Positions 16,124-24,257 of a stretch of DNA of 60,292 nucleotides are shown in pieces (position 1 is the stretch's first letter; every line of letters begins with the position of its first letter). The position numbers were made by a program, and so were the translations under genes. The stretch spans positions 1 to 60,292 of the forward strand of contig JAEXCS010000047.1 of the NCBI GenBank assembly GCA_023402075.1, written 5' to 3'. This DNA is from Bacillota bacterium (GTDB lineage Bacteria > Bacillota > Clostridia > Oscillospirales > Oscillospiraceae). The notes beneath the pieces are model-generated. The model was not told the origin of the DNA, did no database searches, and worked only from the letters and a program-made list of their open reading frames with translations.

Positions 16124-17287
16124 ATGACATTTTACGGATATCGCCGCCCGGACGGACGCGTGGGCGTGCGCAACAAGGTTCTGATTCTGCCCGCCAGTGT
16201 CTGCGCTTCGGACGTCACCCGGATTATTGCGCAGCAGGTTGAGGGCAGCGTAACCTTCAACAACCAGCAGGGCTGCTCTCAGGTCGCACCGGATCAGCAG
16301 TATACCATGGACATTATGGCCGGCTTCGCCGCCAATCCCAACATCTACGGGACGGTGGTGGTATCTCTCGGGTGCGAGAACTGCCAGATGGATCTGGTAA
16401 CCGCCGCCATCCGCGAGCGGACCAACAAGCCTCTGGAGGAAGTCATCATCCAAGAGGTGGGCGGCACACTGAAGGCGGTGGAAATTGCCGTTCGCTATGC
16501 CAAGGCGATGGCTGCAGACGCCAGCATGCTTCTCAAGGAGGAGTTTCCCATCTCCGAGCTGATTGTCGGCACGGAATGCGGTGGCTCTGACCCCACCAGC
16601 GGCCTCGCCGCCAATCCCGCCATCGGCGCCATGAGCGACCTTCTGGTGGCTGCGGGAGGAACCAGCATTCTTTCTGAAACCACAGAGTTTATCGGCGCGG
16701 AGCACATTCTGGCCCGTCGGGCCGCCACGCCGGAGGTGCATGACCGCATCTACGAGATCATTACCCGCTTTGAGCAGTCCTTTCACCCTGTGGGTGAGGA
16801 TGTGCGGGCTGGAAACCCCTCCCCCGGCAACAAGGCCGGCGGCATCACCACGCTGGAGGAAAAGTCTCTGGGCTGCATTCACAAGGGCGGCCACAGCCCG
16901 GTCAACGCCGTGTACGATTATGCCAAGCAGGTGGATCCGAAGCAGGGCCTTGTGATTATGGACACGCCGGGCAACGACCCCGCCTCCGTGGCGGCCATGG
17001 TCGCCGGCGGCGCACAGGTTGTGGTGTTTTCCAGCGGACGGGGTTCCCCCACCGGAAACCCCATCTCGCCGGTCATCAAAATCACGGGCAACAAGCTTAC
17101 CTTTGCCAAAATGGAAGACAACATCGACTTCAACGCTGCTCCCCTGATTTACGGTGAGAAAACCGTGGATACGCTTGGCGAGGAGCTTTTGCAGATGGTG
17201 GTGGAAACCGCCAGCGGCAAACAAACAAAGGCAGAATCCCTGGGTTTTACTGAGATCGCAATTGCCAGGGCTTGCAATTTTGTATGA
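16124..17287 (+). CDS. UxaA-family dehydratase large subunit
   Basis: A 387-residue catalytic subunit of the UxaA/GarD C-terminal family. It starts FYGYRRPDGRVGVRNKVLILP, which is diagnostic, followed by FNNQQGCSQV (about 43-52), VVVSLGCENCQ (about 74-84), and GTECGGSDPTSGLAANPAIG (about 149-168), where the conserved cysteines and polar residues surround the iron site. Members eliminate water (or sulfite) from 2-hydroxy acids to give 2-keto-3-deoxy acids. With the TTT transporter and two oxidoreductases, a hexuronate- or sugar-acid-derived substrate is most likely; sulfolactate is an alternative. Confidence 0.88.
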   Translation: MTFYGYRRPDGRVGVRNKVLILPASVCASDVTRIIAQQVEGSVTFNNQQGCSQVAPDQQYTMDIMAGFAANPNIYGTVVVSLGCENCQMDLVTAAIRERTNKPLEEVIIQEVGGTLKAVEIAVRYAKAMAADASMLLKEEFPISELIVGTECGGSDPTSGLAANPAIGAMSDLLVAAGGTSILSETTEFIGAEHILARRAATPEVHDRIYEIITRFEQSFHPVGEDVRAGNPSPGNKAGGITTLEEKSLGCIHKGGHSPVNAVYDYAKQVDPKQGLVIMDTPGNDPASVAAMVAGGAQVVVFSSGRGSPTGNPISPVIKITGNKLTFAKMEDNIDFNAAPLIYGEKTVDTLGEELLQMVVETASGKQTKAESLGFTEIAIARACNFV

Positions 17288-17303
17288 GAAAGGGAGTACA
17301 CAG

Positions 17304-18308
17304 ATGGAAAAGAAAGTAGTGCGCTGGGGCGTTTTGGGGTGTTCCGGCATCGGAAAAAGCCGCACCATTCCCGGTATGCTGGCCGCATCTAATGCGGAAT
17401 TTTATGCTTTGGCCGGCCGCGATGAGGCAAAGCTGAAAGCTTACGCAGAGCCTTTTGGCCCCCAAAAGCTGTATACGGATTATCAGGCACTTCTGGACGA
17501 TGAAAACGTGGACGCTGTCTACATTCCCCTGCCCAACGGCATTCACATGGAGTGGGTTATAAAGGCCGCCGCTGCCGGAAAGCACATTCTGTGCGAAAAG
17601 CCTTTGGCTTTGAACGAAAGCCAAGTGGAGGAGATGTTTGCCGCCGCCGAAAAGCACGGTGTTCTTCTGGAGGAAGCCTATGCTTTCCGTCACGCCCAGC
17701 TTGCACAGAAGGTGAAGGAAATCATTGATAGTGGCGTCATCGGCAAGGTCCGTTATTTTGAATCCAAGCACTCCACTTTTGACTCCAACCGTCAGGGTAT
17801 CCGGTATCAGAAGGGCATGGGCGGCGGCGCGGTGTTTGACGTGACCTGCTATAACGTGAGCCTTGTGTCCTATCTGCTGGGTGCGGACCCCACAGACATG
17901 CATGTGTACTGCGGCTTTGACGAGCAGACCGGCGTGGATACCTCCGATTCCGTGCTGCTGCGCTACGGGCAGGACGTGTCCGCCATGCTGTACGCAGGGC
18001 TTGACGCCTATCCCCGTGGCTGCTTCTCCGTGCTGGGTGAAACCGGCCGCATTGAGGTAGACCACAAGTTCAACAGCCGCGGCCTGTGCCACGTTCGGGT
18101 TGGCAAAAACGCCCGTCCCCAGAACGCGGAATATATCGATGAGGTTGTTACCGATTACACCGTCTGGGTGGATGACAACTACTATCTGGAAGTCGAGCAG
18201 TTTGGCAACGCGATTCTCAACGGCACGCCCCTGACCATTTCCCGCGAGGAATCCCTGCGGACGGCCAGAGTGTGCGACGCTATTCGCAAAGCCGGCAACT
18301 TGGAGTAA
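17304..18308 (+). CDS. Gfo/Idh/MocA-family oxidoreductase
   Basis: A 334-residue NAD(P)-dependent dehydrogenase. The N-terminal Rossmann domain opens with VRWGVLGCSGIGKSRTIPGM, and the family signature GKHILCEKPLALN is at about 93-105 with the conserved EKP lysine. The C-terminal alpha/beta domain begins near residue 125. A GGGAG-like site precedes the ATG at 17304, 16 bp after the dehydratase. Members oxidise sugars, inositols or sugar acids. Here it probably feeds or drains the dehydratase pathway, but the substrate cannot be read from the sequence. Confidence 0.88.
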   Translation: MEKKVVRWGVLGCSGIGKSRTIPGMLAASNAEFYALAGRDEAKLKAYAEPFGPQKLYTDYQALLDDENVDAVYIPLPNGIHMEWVIKAAAAGKHILCEKPLALNESQVEEMFAAAEKHGVLLEEAYAFRHAQLAQKVKEIIDSGVIGKVRYFESKHSTFDSNRQGIRYQKGMGGGAVFDVTCYNVSLVSYLLGADPTDMHVYCGFDEQTGVDTSDSVLLRYGQDVSAMLYAGLDAYPRGCFSVLGETGRIEVDHKFNSRGLCHVRVGKNARPQNAEYIDEVVTDYTVWVDDNYYLEVEQFGNAILNGTPLTISREESLRTARVCDAIRKAGNLE

Positions 18309-18436
18309 GCTGAGCGCCTGCCGCATCTTTTGCGCGGCTGAGGTCAAAATTTTTTGGCAAGGAATTATTTCCCGCCGAAGGAATTAAAACGCTATCCTGA
18401 CAGTGTCTAAAATACTCTACAAAAGGAGCGCGGAAT

Positions 18437-19426
18437 ATGAAAAAAAGCGAGCTGAGAAAAAGCGGCATTACGGTTTCCGGTCTGGCACTTGGAACCTGGG
18501 CTTATTCGGGTGCAACCCTCTGGGGTGCAAGCGACAATGCCGCCGCTTTGGAAACCATTCACTATGCGCTGGAGCACGGCGTCAACCTGATTGACACCGC
18601 GGACCGGTACGGAGACGGCAAATCGGAAGAGGTTGTGGGCGAGGCCCTGAAAGGCCGCCGGGACAAGGCGGTTCTGGCCACGAAGGTCTATACCGACAAG
18701 CTTCGCTATGACGACGTGATTGCCTGCTGCGAGGCCAGTTTGAAGCGGCTTCAGACGGACTATATCGACCTCTATCAGATTCACTGGCCTACGCGCGACA
18801 TCCCCGTGTCGGAGACGTTTCGTGCCTTTGAAGACCTGAAAAAGGCGGGTAAAATTCGCATCGCAGGCGTGTGCAACGCGGGCAAGGGCTGCGCGACAAG
18901 CCTTGCCGAATACGAGGTTGCCATGAATCAGCTCCCCTATTCCCTCATCTGGCGGATTGTGGAGAAGGAAATCGTTCCCGCCAGTCTTGCCGCAGGCATG
19001 CCGATTTGCGCCTATTCCCCGCTGGCGCAGGGTTTGCTTACCGGAAAGTTCCGGCGCATCGAAGACGTGCCCGTGGGCAGACGGGAAACCCGGTTCTATC
19101 GCACCGGTCAGACCCCCTGCCGCCATACTGATTCCGGCTTTGAAGACGAAATCTTTGAATTTATCGGCGTGCTGCTGGCTTTTTGCGAAAAGCACGGCTT
19201 CTCCCCCGCCGAGGTGGCCATGAATTTTCTAAAGCGCCGGGACTTTGTTCAGACGGTTCTGGTGGGTGCACGCACCATCGCGCAGATGGAGCAAAATCTT
19301 GCATCCTATGAAAAGGAAATCCCCGCTGAGCTGATGGAGGAGATTGAAAAGGCCTCTGATCCGCTGAAGGCGGTTATGGGCGATAATGCCGACATGTGGC
19401 AGGGCGACGGCGGCCGCATGTTCTAA
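18437..19426 (+). CDS. Aldo/keto reductase
   Basis: A 329-residue (beta/alpha)8 NADP(H)-dependent reductase. The catalytic tetrad is complete: Asp53 and Tyr58 (DTADRYGDGKSE), Lys83 (LATKVY) and His116 (YQIHWP). The C-terminal VGARTIAQMEQNL binds the cofactor phosphate. It belongs to the YdjG/IolS-like branch by general appearance. It is 128 bp after the Gfo/Idh/MocA gene in the same direction and ends before a strong terminator, so it probably belongs to the same catabolic unit and reduces or oxidises a sugar-type carbonyl. Confidence 0.88.
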   Translation: MKKSELRKSGITVSGLALGTWAYSGATLWGASDNAAALETIHYALEHGVNLIDTADRYGDGKSEEVVGEALKGRRDKAVLATKVYTDKLRYDDVIACCEASLKRLQTDYIDLYQIHWPTRDIPVSETFRAFEDLKKAGKIRIAGVCNAGKGCATSLAEYEVAMNQLPYSLIWRIVEKEIVPASLAAGMPICAYSPLAQGLLTGKFRRIEDVPVGRRETRFYRTGQTPCRHTDSGFEDEIFEFIGVLLAFCEKHGFSPAEVAMNFLKRRDFVQTVLVGARTIAQMEQNLASYEKEIPAELMEEIEKASDPLKAVMGDNADMWQGDGGRMF

Positions 19427-19459
19427 GCGGCGATTTCGCTTTTCCCCTACATAACATAG

Positions 19460-19497
19460 AATTTCCCCTGCACGGCAAACGCTGTGCAGGGGAAATT
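19460..19497 (+). terminator. Intrinsic terminator after the aldo/keto reductase
   Basis: A perfect 14-bp stem, AATTTCCCCTGCAC (19460-19473) with its complement (19484-19497), followed by a T-rich stretch. It closes the cluster that starts at the second LacI gene. Confidence 0.85.
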
Positions 19498-19641
19498 TGT
19501 TTATAGCCTTTTTTAAGCTGCTTAACTGCGCCGCAGAAAAAATCTGCCCACCGTGACCGCCTTTAAGTCCCTTTGGGAAATAATTACTTTAAAAGGGGGC
19601 AACCTACGGTTGATTAAAAATGCTTTGTAAAGGGGTATCTG

Positions 19642-20274
19642 ATGGAGACGTTTAAAAGATTGCCGGCACATGTCGGAATTATTCCGGACGGCAACAGGCG
19701 GTGGGCGGTGACAAATGGGCTTCAAAAAAAGGACGGCTATGCCCGCGGCATTCAGCCGGGCTTCTTACTCTATGAGCAGCTTTTGGAGCTGGGCATCCGG
19801 GAAGCCACCTTTTACGGCTTCACCAAAGACAACAACCGGCGGGAAAAAGGCCAGCGGGATGCGTTTACAAAGGCCTGTGTGGACGCGGTGCACCTTCTCA
19901 GCGGAAGAGATGCCAATCTGCTGGTCATCGGCAATACGGATTCCCTGGCCTTTCCGCCGGAGCTGCTGGAGTACGCAAACAAGCGCGTCCACTTTGGCCG
20001 GGGTTTAATTAATTTAAACTTTTTGGTAAATTACGACTGGGAATGGGACCTGAACCATCTGGCGGAGGCCAAAACTCTGCGCTCCGCCGAAATTTCCCGG
20101 GTAGACCTGCTGGTGCGCTGGGGCGGATGCAGGCGTCTAAGCGGATTTTTACCCGCCCAGTCGGTCTATGCCGACTTTTATATTGTGGACGACTACTGGC
20201 CGGACTTTCAGCCTTCTCATTTTCTGGATGCGCTGCGCTGGTATCAGTCCTGCGATGTGACCCGGGGCGGCTGA
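19642..20274 (+). CDS. Divergent cis-prenyltransferase (UppS-like) protein
   Basis: A 210-residue protein, shorter than the usual 240-260 of undecaprenyl diphosphate synthases. It keeps the diphosphate-binding start HVGIIPDGNRRWA (10-22) and a C-terminal RLSGFLPAQSVYADFYIVDD-type motif, but the STENW motif reads TKDNN and the TGGE motif is WGGC, so residues that bind Mg2+ and isopentenyl diphosphate are changed. It may be a paralogue with a different allylic substrate or a regulatory/inactive copy; the essential UppS is presumably elsewhere. AAAGGGG precedes the ATG, and it stands alone between terminators except for the ferritin-like gene. Confidence 0.75.
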   Translation: METFKRLPAHVGIIPDGNRRWAVTNGLQKKDGYARGIQPGFLLYEQLLELGIREATFYGFTKDNNRREKGQRDAFTKACVDAVHLLSGRDANLLVIGNTDSLAFPPELLEYANKRVHFGRGLINLNFLVNYDWEWDLNHLAEAKTLRSAEISRVDLLVRWGGCRRLSGFLPAQSVYADFYIVDDYWPDFQPSHFLDALRWYQSCDVTRGG

Positions 20275-20388
20275 GATTTTTTTTAGGCCCCAAAAAGTAA
20301 AAAAGGAACCCCCCTTACCCTCTTTTCCGCGTCAATTCCTGTCATTTTTCCGTCGCTGCAAGCATACCATGTTCAAGAGGTGATGGTT

Positions 20389-20889
20389 TTGCAGGATTGC
20401 GGTAAGTATCTGGTGGATGCTCCTTACCCGGAGGTGGGAAGACTCTCTCACAACTTCGAATATGCTGCCCTTATATCCGACGCTTTTGCGGGAGCAGGCT
20501 CCGAGGCGACGGCCATAGGACAATATACCACCCATAATTTTTACACACTGGAGCATCCCGAGCTGCATTTTGCATACCAGTGCATTACGTCTGTGGAGGT
20601 TATTCATCTGACTCTGCTGGGCAACCTGGTTTTAAAGCTGGGGCAGGCGCCGAAGCTTATGAGCTATGTAAGCAACGAATACTGGTCGGGAGAATTCCCT
20701 GTTTATGCCTATCAGATTCGCCCGATTCTTCTGGCCGATCTGGAGGGAGAAAAAGCCGCCATTGCCCACTATCTGCGGCTGATTCGCCAAATCGACTGCC
20801 CGGAAATGCAGGCTCTTTTCCGCAGAATTATCTTAGACGAACGAAAGCATGTGGAAACCATCAATGAATTTTTAAGAGCATTTAGCTGA
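20389..20889 (+). CDS. Ferritin-like diiron protein
   Basis: A 166-residue all-helical protein. Two ExxH pairs, EVIH (near 64) and ERKH (near 154), plus Glu residues in GSEATAIGQY and DLEGEKAA, fit the four-helix ferritin/rubrerythrin/Mn-catalase type of dimetal site. It lacks the rubredoxin tail of rubrerythrin. It probably handles peroxide or stores metal in the cytoplasm or spore coat; none of these can be fixed. The start is uncertain: AGAGGTGAT at 20376-20384 is a near-perfect ribosome site and favours the TTG at 20389, while GTG 20380 and ATG 20383 lie inside it. Confidence 0.7.
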   Translation: MQDCGKYLVDAPYPEVGRLSHNFEYAALISDAFAGAGSEATAIGQYTTHNFYTLEHPELHFAYQCITSVEVIHLTLLGNLVLKLGQAPKLMSYVSNEYWSGEFPVYAYQIRPILLADLEGEKAAIAHYLRLIRQIDCPEMQALFRRIILDERKHVETINEFLRAFS

Positions 20890-20917
20890 GCGCCCTTTCT
20901 AACCCCAAATTCCAACC

Positions 20918-20955
20918 GGGACAGTGCCGAAAAGCGGCACTGTCCCGTATTTTTT
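20918..20955 (+). terminator. Intrinsic terminator after the ferritin-like gene
   Basis: GGGACAGTGCCG (20918-20929) pairs with CGGCACTGTCCC (20935-20946), followed by GTA and seven Ts. The spacer 20956-21106 beyond it is pyrimidine-rich with nothing recognisable. Confidence 0.9.
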
Positions 20956-21106
20956 TGCGGACACAAGTTTGCCACATCTTCATTCCTTCACAGCGCCCCC
21001 AGAGACGTGCTGTCATTTGCATTTTCGTGGGGCTGTTTCCCTTACTGTCGTTTTTTACTTTTCCTCTTTCTTCCCACCTTTTTTACCCCTAAAATCCCTC
21101 AGCTAA

Positions 21107-21189
21107 TTGAATCAGTCAGCAATTTATGATAAAGTAATTCCATCACTTTTGGCAGGAAGACAACGGTGGAAACTTATCCACAGGTCTTC
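21107..21189 (+). promoter_or_regulatory. Predicted mtnK promoter and structured 5' leader
   Basis: TTGAAT (21107-21112), 17-bp spacer, TAAAGT (21130-21135) is a weak promoter match. About 20 bp on, the leader folds into a nested hairpin: GAAGAC/GTCTTC (21156-21161 with 21184-21189) around GTGGA/TCCAC (21166-21170 with 21177-21181). It does not match a riboswitch class I know; it may protect the 5' end or regulate translation. Confidence 0.4.
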
Positions 21190-21215
21190 TCCGCCGAGCG
21201 GGAGGAGCGATTTTA

Positions 21216-22436
21216 TTGTCCGGATTTGACCGGTTCTTTTTAATGAATACGGAGGACGCAGCACGCTATGCCGCCGAGGTTCTTGACTTTTTCAATCCGG
21301 GAGAGAGCCTGTGCTGCCGGGAGATTGGAGACGGGAATATCAACTACGTGTTCCGCATTGCGTCCGAGACAAGCGGGCGCTCCGTCATCATCAAGCAGGC
21401 GGACAGGCTGCTTCGCTCCTCCGGCCGCCCGCTGGACGTTCGCCGCAGTAAAATTGAGGCCCGCGCCTTGCAATTGGAAGGTGCGCTGGCCCCCGGCCTT
21501 GTCCCCGAGGTCTACCACTGGGACGAGACTATGGCGGTGATCGCCATGGAGGATATTTCAGACTATCGCAATCTCCGGGGCGAGCTTGCGGAAAACCGAA
21601 TTTATCCCCATCTTGCCGATCAGCTTTCCTCATTTCTGGCGGACACACTTTTGCCCACCACCGATCTGGTGCTGGATCGGCAGGAGAAAAAAGAACGGGT
21701 CTGCTTTTTCACCAATCCGGAGCTGTGCGAAATTACAGAGGATTTGGTGCTGACGGAGCCGTATGACAACTATAAACATCGAAATATCGTCACAGCGGGC
21801 AACGAGGCCTTTGTGGAAGAGTTTCTCTATCAGGACGAGGAGCTGAAGGCCGAGGTTGCAGCGCTTCGCTGCGACTTTATGAACAATGCGCAGGCCTTGC
21901 TCCACGGGGATTTACACACCGGCTCCATTTTTGCAAACGAGCAGGGCGTGAAAATCATCGACCCGGAGTTTGCCTTTTACGGGCCAATGGGCTACGACAT
22001 TGGAAACGTCCTTGGAAACCTGTTCTTTTCCCGGGGAAACAAAGCCTTTACCGCACTGAAAAACGTCCAAACCACCGCCACGCTGGACAGAACGATTTGC
22101 GAACTGTATGACAAGACCCGGGAAAAGCTGTCGGAGAAGTATGACGAGTTGGTGCAATTTCCGCTGTACCGCAGTTTACAGTTTAAACGCTTCTATCTGG
22201 ATGGCGTGATGGCGGATGCAGTTGGCTACGCGGGGACAGAGTTAATTCGCCGGGTAGTGGGAGATTCCAAGCTTTCGGAGCTTACCTCGGTGCAGAACGC
22301 TGCGCTGCGTATTCCCTTGGAGCGGGTGCTCATCAGACTGGGCGTCTATTTCATTAAAGACCGGGCGCGCATTTGCTCCGGTGCGGAGTTGGTGGGGGCT
22401 TTTCAACGCATTCTGGCGGAAGGAGAATGCTTATGA
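21216..22436 (+). CDS. mtnK: S-methyl-5-thioribose kinase
   Basis: A 406-residue aminoglycoside-phosphotransferase-fold kinase that phosphorylates 5-methylthioribose (and in some bacteria 5-deoxyribose) at C1. Visible motifs: GDGNINYVFRI (about 39-49) as the nucleotide loop, SVIIKQADRLLR with the ATP lysine, HGDLHTGSIFAN (about 230-241) with the catalytic Asp, and IDPEFAFYGPMGYDIG, the DFG-like metal-binding motif of MtnK. The TTG at 21216 has GGGAGGAG eight bases upstream; ATG 21243 would lack a good site. It overlaps mtnA by four bases and starts a three-gene salvage operon. Confidence 0.93.
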   Translation: MSGFDRFFLMNTEDAARYAAEVLDFFNPGESLCCREIGDGNINYVFRIASETSGRSVIIKQADRLLRSSGRPLDVRRSKIEARALQLEGALAPGLVPEVYHWDETMAVIAMEDISDYRNLRGELAENRIYPHLADQLSSFLADTLLPTTDLVLDRQEKKERVCFFTNPELCEITEDLVLTEPYDNYKHRNIVTAGNEAFVEEFLYQDEELKAEVAALRCDFMNNAQALLHGDLHTGSIFANEQGVKIIDPEFAFYGPMGYDIGNVLGNLFFSRGNKAFTALKNVQTTATLDRTICELYDKTREKLSEKYDELVQFPLYRSLQFKRFYLDGVMADAVGYAGTELIRRVVGDSKLSELTSVQNAALRIPLERVLIRLGVYFIKDRARICSGAELVGAFQRILAEGECL

Positions 22437-23485
22437 CACGCTGCGATGAAATGATGCCGTTTTTACTGCGCTATGAAAACGTGGCATGGTATGAAAACGG
22501 CAGAGTGCGGATTCTGGACCGGCGGGTTTACCCGGCGGAGGTTCGCTTTGTGGAATGCCTTACCTATCAGGAGGTACGGCAGGCCGTGGCGGACATGGTA
22601 ACGCAAAGCGCCGGACCCTATACGGCGGTGGGCATGGGCATGGCGCTGGCGGCCCACCAGTGCCGGGAGATGAATTTCGTCCAGCAGGCCGCCTTTTTGA
22701 AGCAGGCCGCCGACGATTTGGCCCACGCACGCCCCACCACCGCCAATCGGTACGGCGCAATCACCAGCCGATGCGCCGCGGTGGGTATGCAGGCATTGGA
22801 GGAAGGAAAAAATGCGGCGCAGGCCATATTTACCTCTACGGTGGAGGCCCTGAACCGGCGGTATACCGTCATGCAACTGGTGGGCGATGCCCTCGCGGAG
22901 CTGATTCCCCAAAACGGAACAATTTTGACCCAGTGCTTCGGCGAGACGATTGTGGGAACGGTGATGCGGGCTGCCCTGAGACAGGGTAAGACTTTTCGTG
23001 CTTTCTGCGCGGAGACGCGGCCCTATTTGCAGGGAGCGCGGCTGACGGCGGGCTGCTTTGCGGAAATGGGATTTGACACCACGGTGATAACCGACAACAT
23101 GGCAGCCTACGTTATGGAGCGGGAGGGCATTGACCTGTTCACCTCAGCAGCGGACACCATTGCCCGGGACGGGCACATCGCCAACAAAATCGGCACTTTT
23201 CAACTGGCGATTCTTTCAAGACACTTCGGGGTTCCCTATTTCGTCACCGGCATTCCCGATGGGGACAAGGCTGGCGCAAAAGACATTGTGATTGAGCTGC
23301 GGGACCCGGCGCAGGTGCTTTCCTGCGGTGGAATTTCCCATGCCGCACCAAATGTGAAGGCTATTTACCCGTCCTTTGACGTGACGCCGCCGGAGCTGAT
23401 CTCCGGCATCGTGACGGACCGGGGCGTGTATGCTCCTGACACGCTGGAGCGCTATTTTGATGGGCCGGTGCGGACCTTTTATTAA
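22433..23485 (+). CDS. mtnA: S-methyl-5-thioribose-1-phosphate isomerase family protein
   Basis: A 350-residue member of the eIF2B/MtnA isomerase family. Catalytic Cys168 (TQCFGET) and Asp241 (SAADTIA) occupy the positions of Cys160 and Asp240 in the Bacillus enzyme, and DGHIANKIGTFQLA is the conserved phosphate-binding stretch. It converts the aldose-1-phosphate made by MtnK to the ketose-1-phosphate (methylthioribulose- or 5-deoxyribulose-1-phosphate). The ATG overlaps the mtnK TGA (ATGA), showing translational coupling. The TQCFGET form differs from classical MtnA (NAG), as seen in relatives linked to class II aldolases. Confidence 0.88.
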   Translation: MTRCDEMMPFLLRYENVAWYENGRVRILDRRVYPAEVRFVECLTYQEVRQAVADMVTQSAGPYTAVGMGMALAAHQCREMNFVQQAAFLKQAADDLAHARPTTANRYGAITSRCAAVGMQALEEGKNAAQAIFTSTVEALNRRYTVMQLVGDALAELIPQNGTILTQCFGETIVGTVMRAALRQGKTFRAFCAETRPYLQGARLTAGCFAEMGFDTTVITDNMAAYVMEREGIDLFTSAADTIARDGHIANKIGTFQLAILSRHFGVPYFVTGIPDGDKAGAKDIVIELRDPAQVLSCGGISHAAPNVKAIYPSFDVTPPELISGIVTDRGVYAPDTLERYFDGPVRTFY

Positions 23486-23501
23486 AGGAGGAAGCTGCTT
23501 T

Positions 23502-24176
23502 ATGCTGATGCAAAAAGAGCGGGAGTTGGTGGCTGAATATGGAAGAAAGCTGAGCGCGGCGGGACTTTGCCCCGGCACCAGTGGAAATCTCAGCATTTTC
23601 AGCCCGGAAGCAGGGCTGATGGCCATCAGTCCCTCGGGTATGGACTATGACCGGATTCAGCCGGAGGACGTGGTGCTTTCGGATTTAAACGGACACACGT
23701 CGGACGGAAGCCGAAAGCCCTCCAGCGAGTGGGCACTCCACGCCATTTTCTATCAAAACAAGCCGGAAGCGCGGGCGGTGGTGCACACCCATTCCATTTA
23801 TTGCACTACCTTTGCCGTGTTGGGTCATCCCCTCCGGGCGGTGCACTATGCCATCGGCGACGCGGGGACAAACGAAGTCCCCTGCGCACCCTACCGCACC
23901 TTTGGAACCCTGGAGCTGGCGCAAGCTGCCATTGCCGCCTGCGGTTCGGGTAACGCGGTTTTGCTTGCAAACCACGGGGTTGTGGTCTGCGGGAGCGACC
24001 TTCCGGGCGCGTACAGTCTTGCCCGCAATCTAGAGTACGTTGCCGAGCTGCAATACCGGGCGCTGTGCGTGGGCACACCCAACGTTCTTACCCAAAGCCA
24101 GATGGCGCAGGTACTGGAACGGTTTCAGTCCTACGGGCAAGCCCCGGGAGAAAACGCCGGTTATCTTCATCCATAA
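23502..24176 (+). CDS. Class II aldolase, candidate DHAP-shunt aldolase (Ald2-like)
   Basis: A 224-residue class II aldolase/adducin-family protein. Zn ligands His95, His97 (HTHS) and His158 (LANHG) and the catalytic Glu76 (PSSEWALH) are present, with GTSGNLSIF and SPSGMDY as phosphate-binding loops. It follows mtnA by 16 bp with an AAGGAGG site. After mtnK and mtnA it fits the DHAP shunt aldolase, which splits methylthioribulose- or 5-deoxyribulose-1-phosphate to dihydroxyacetone phosphate plus an aldehyde. MtnB dehydratase is in the same family, but no mtnC, D, W or X is nearby, so the aldolase reading is favoured. Confidence 0.83.
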   Translation: MLMQKERELVAEYGRKLSAAGLCPGTSGNLSIFSPEAGLMAISPSGMDYDRIQPEDVVLSDLNGHTSDGSRKPSSEWALHAIFYQNKPEARAVVHTHSIYCTTFAVLGHPLRAVHYAIGDAGTNEVPCAPYRTFGTLELAQAAIAACGSGNAVLLANHGVVVCGSDLPGAYSLARNLEYVAELQYRALCVGTPNVLTQSQMAQVLERFQSYGQAPGENAGYLHP

Positions 24177-24192
24177 ATCGGACAATCAACGA

Positions 24193-24228
24193 ACAATGCC
24201 GTATGCTTTCGCATACGGCATTGTTTTA
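24193..24228. terminator. Bidirectional terminator between the salvage operon and fabZ
   Basis: A perfect 14-bp stem, ACAATGCCGTATGC (24193-24206) with its complement (24211-24224), loop TTTC, then TTTA. It separates the convergent aldolase and fabZ-like genes. Confidence 0.8.
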
Positions 24229-24257
24229 TAACGGTTGTGCTGTAAGAAACGATTTCC

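Noticed and set aside
15821..17287. Firm assignment as sulfolactate sulfo-lyase (suyAB).
   Set aside because: Subunit sizes match, but no sulfite exporter, sulfolactate dehydrogenase or other sulfonate gene is nearby, and the same split exists in sugar-acid dehydratases.
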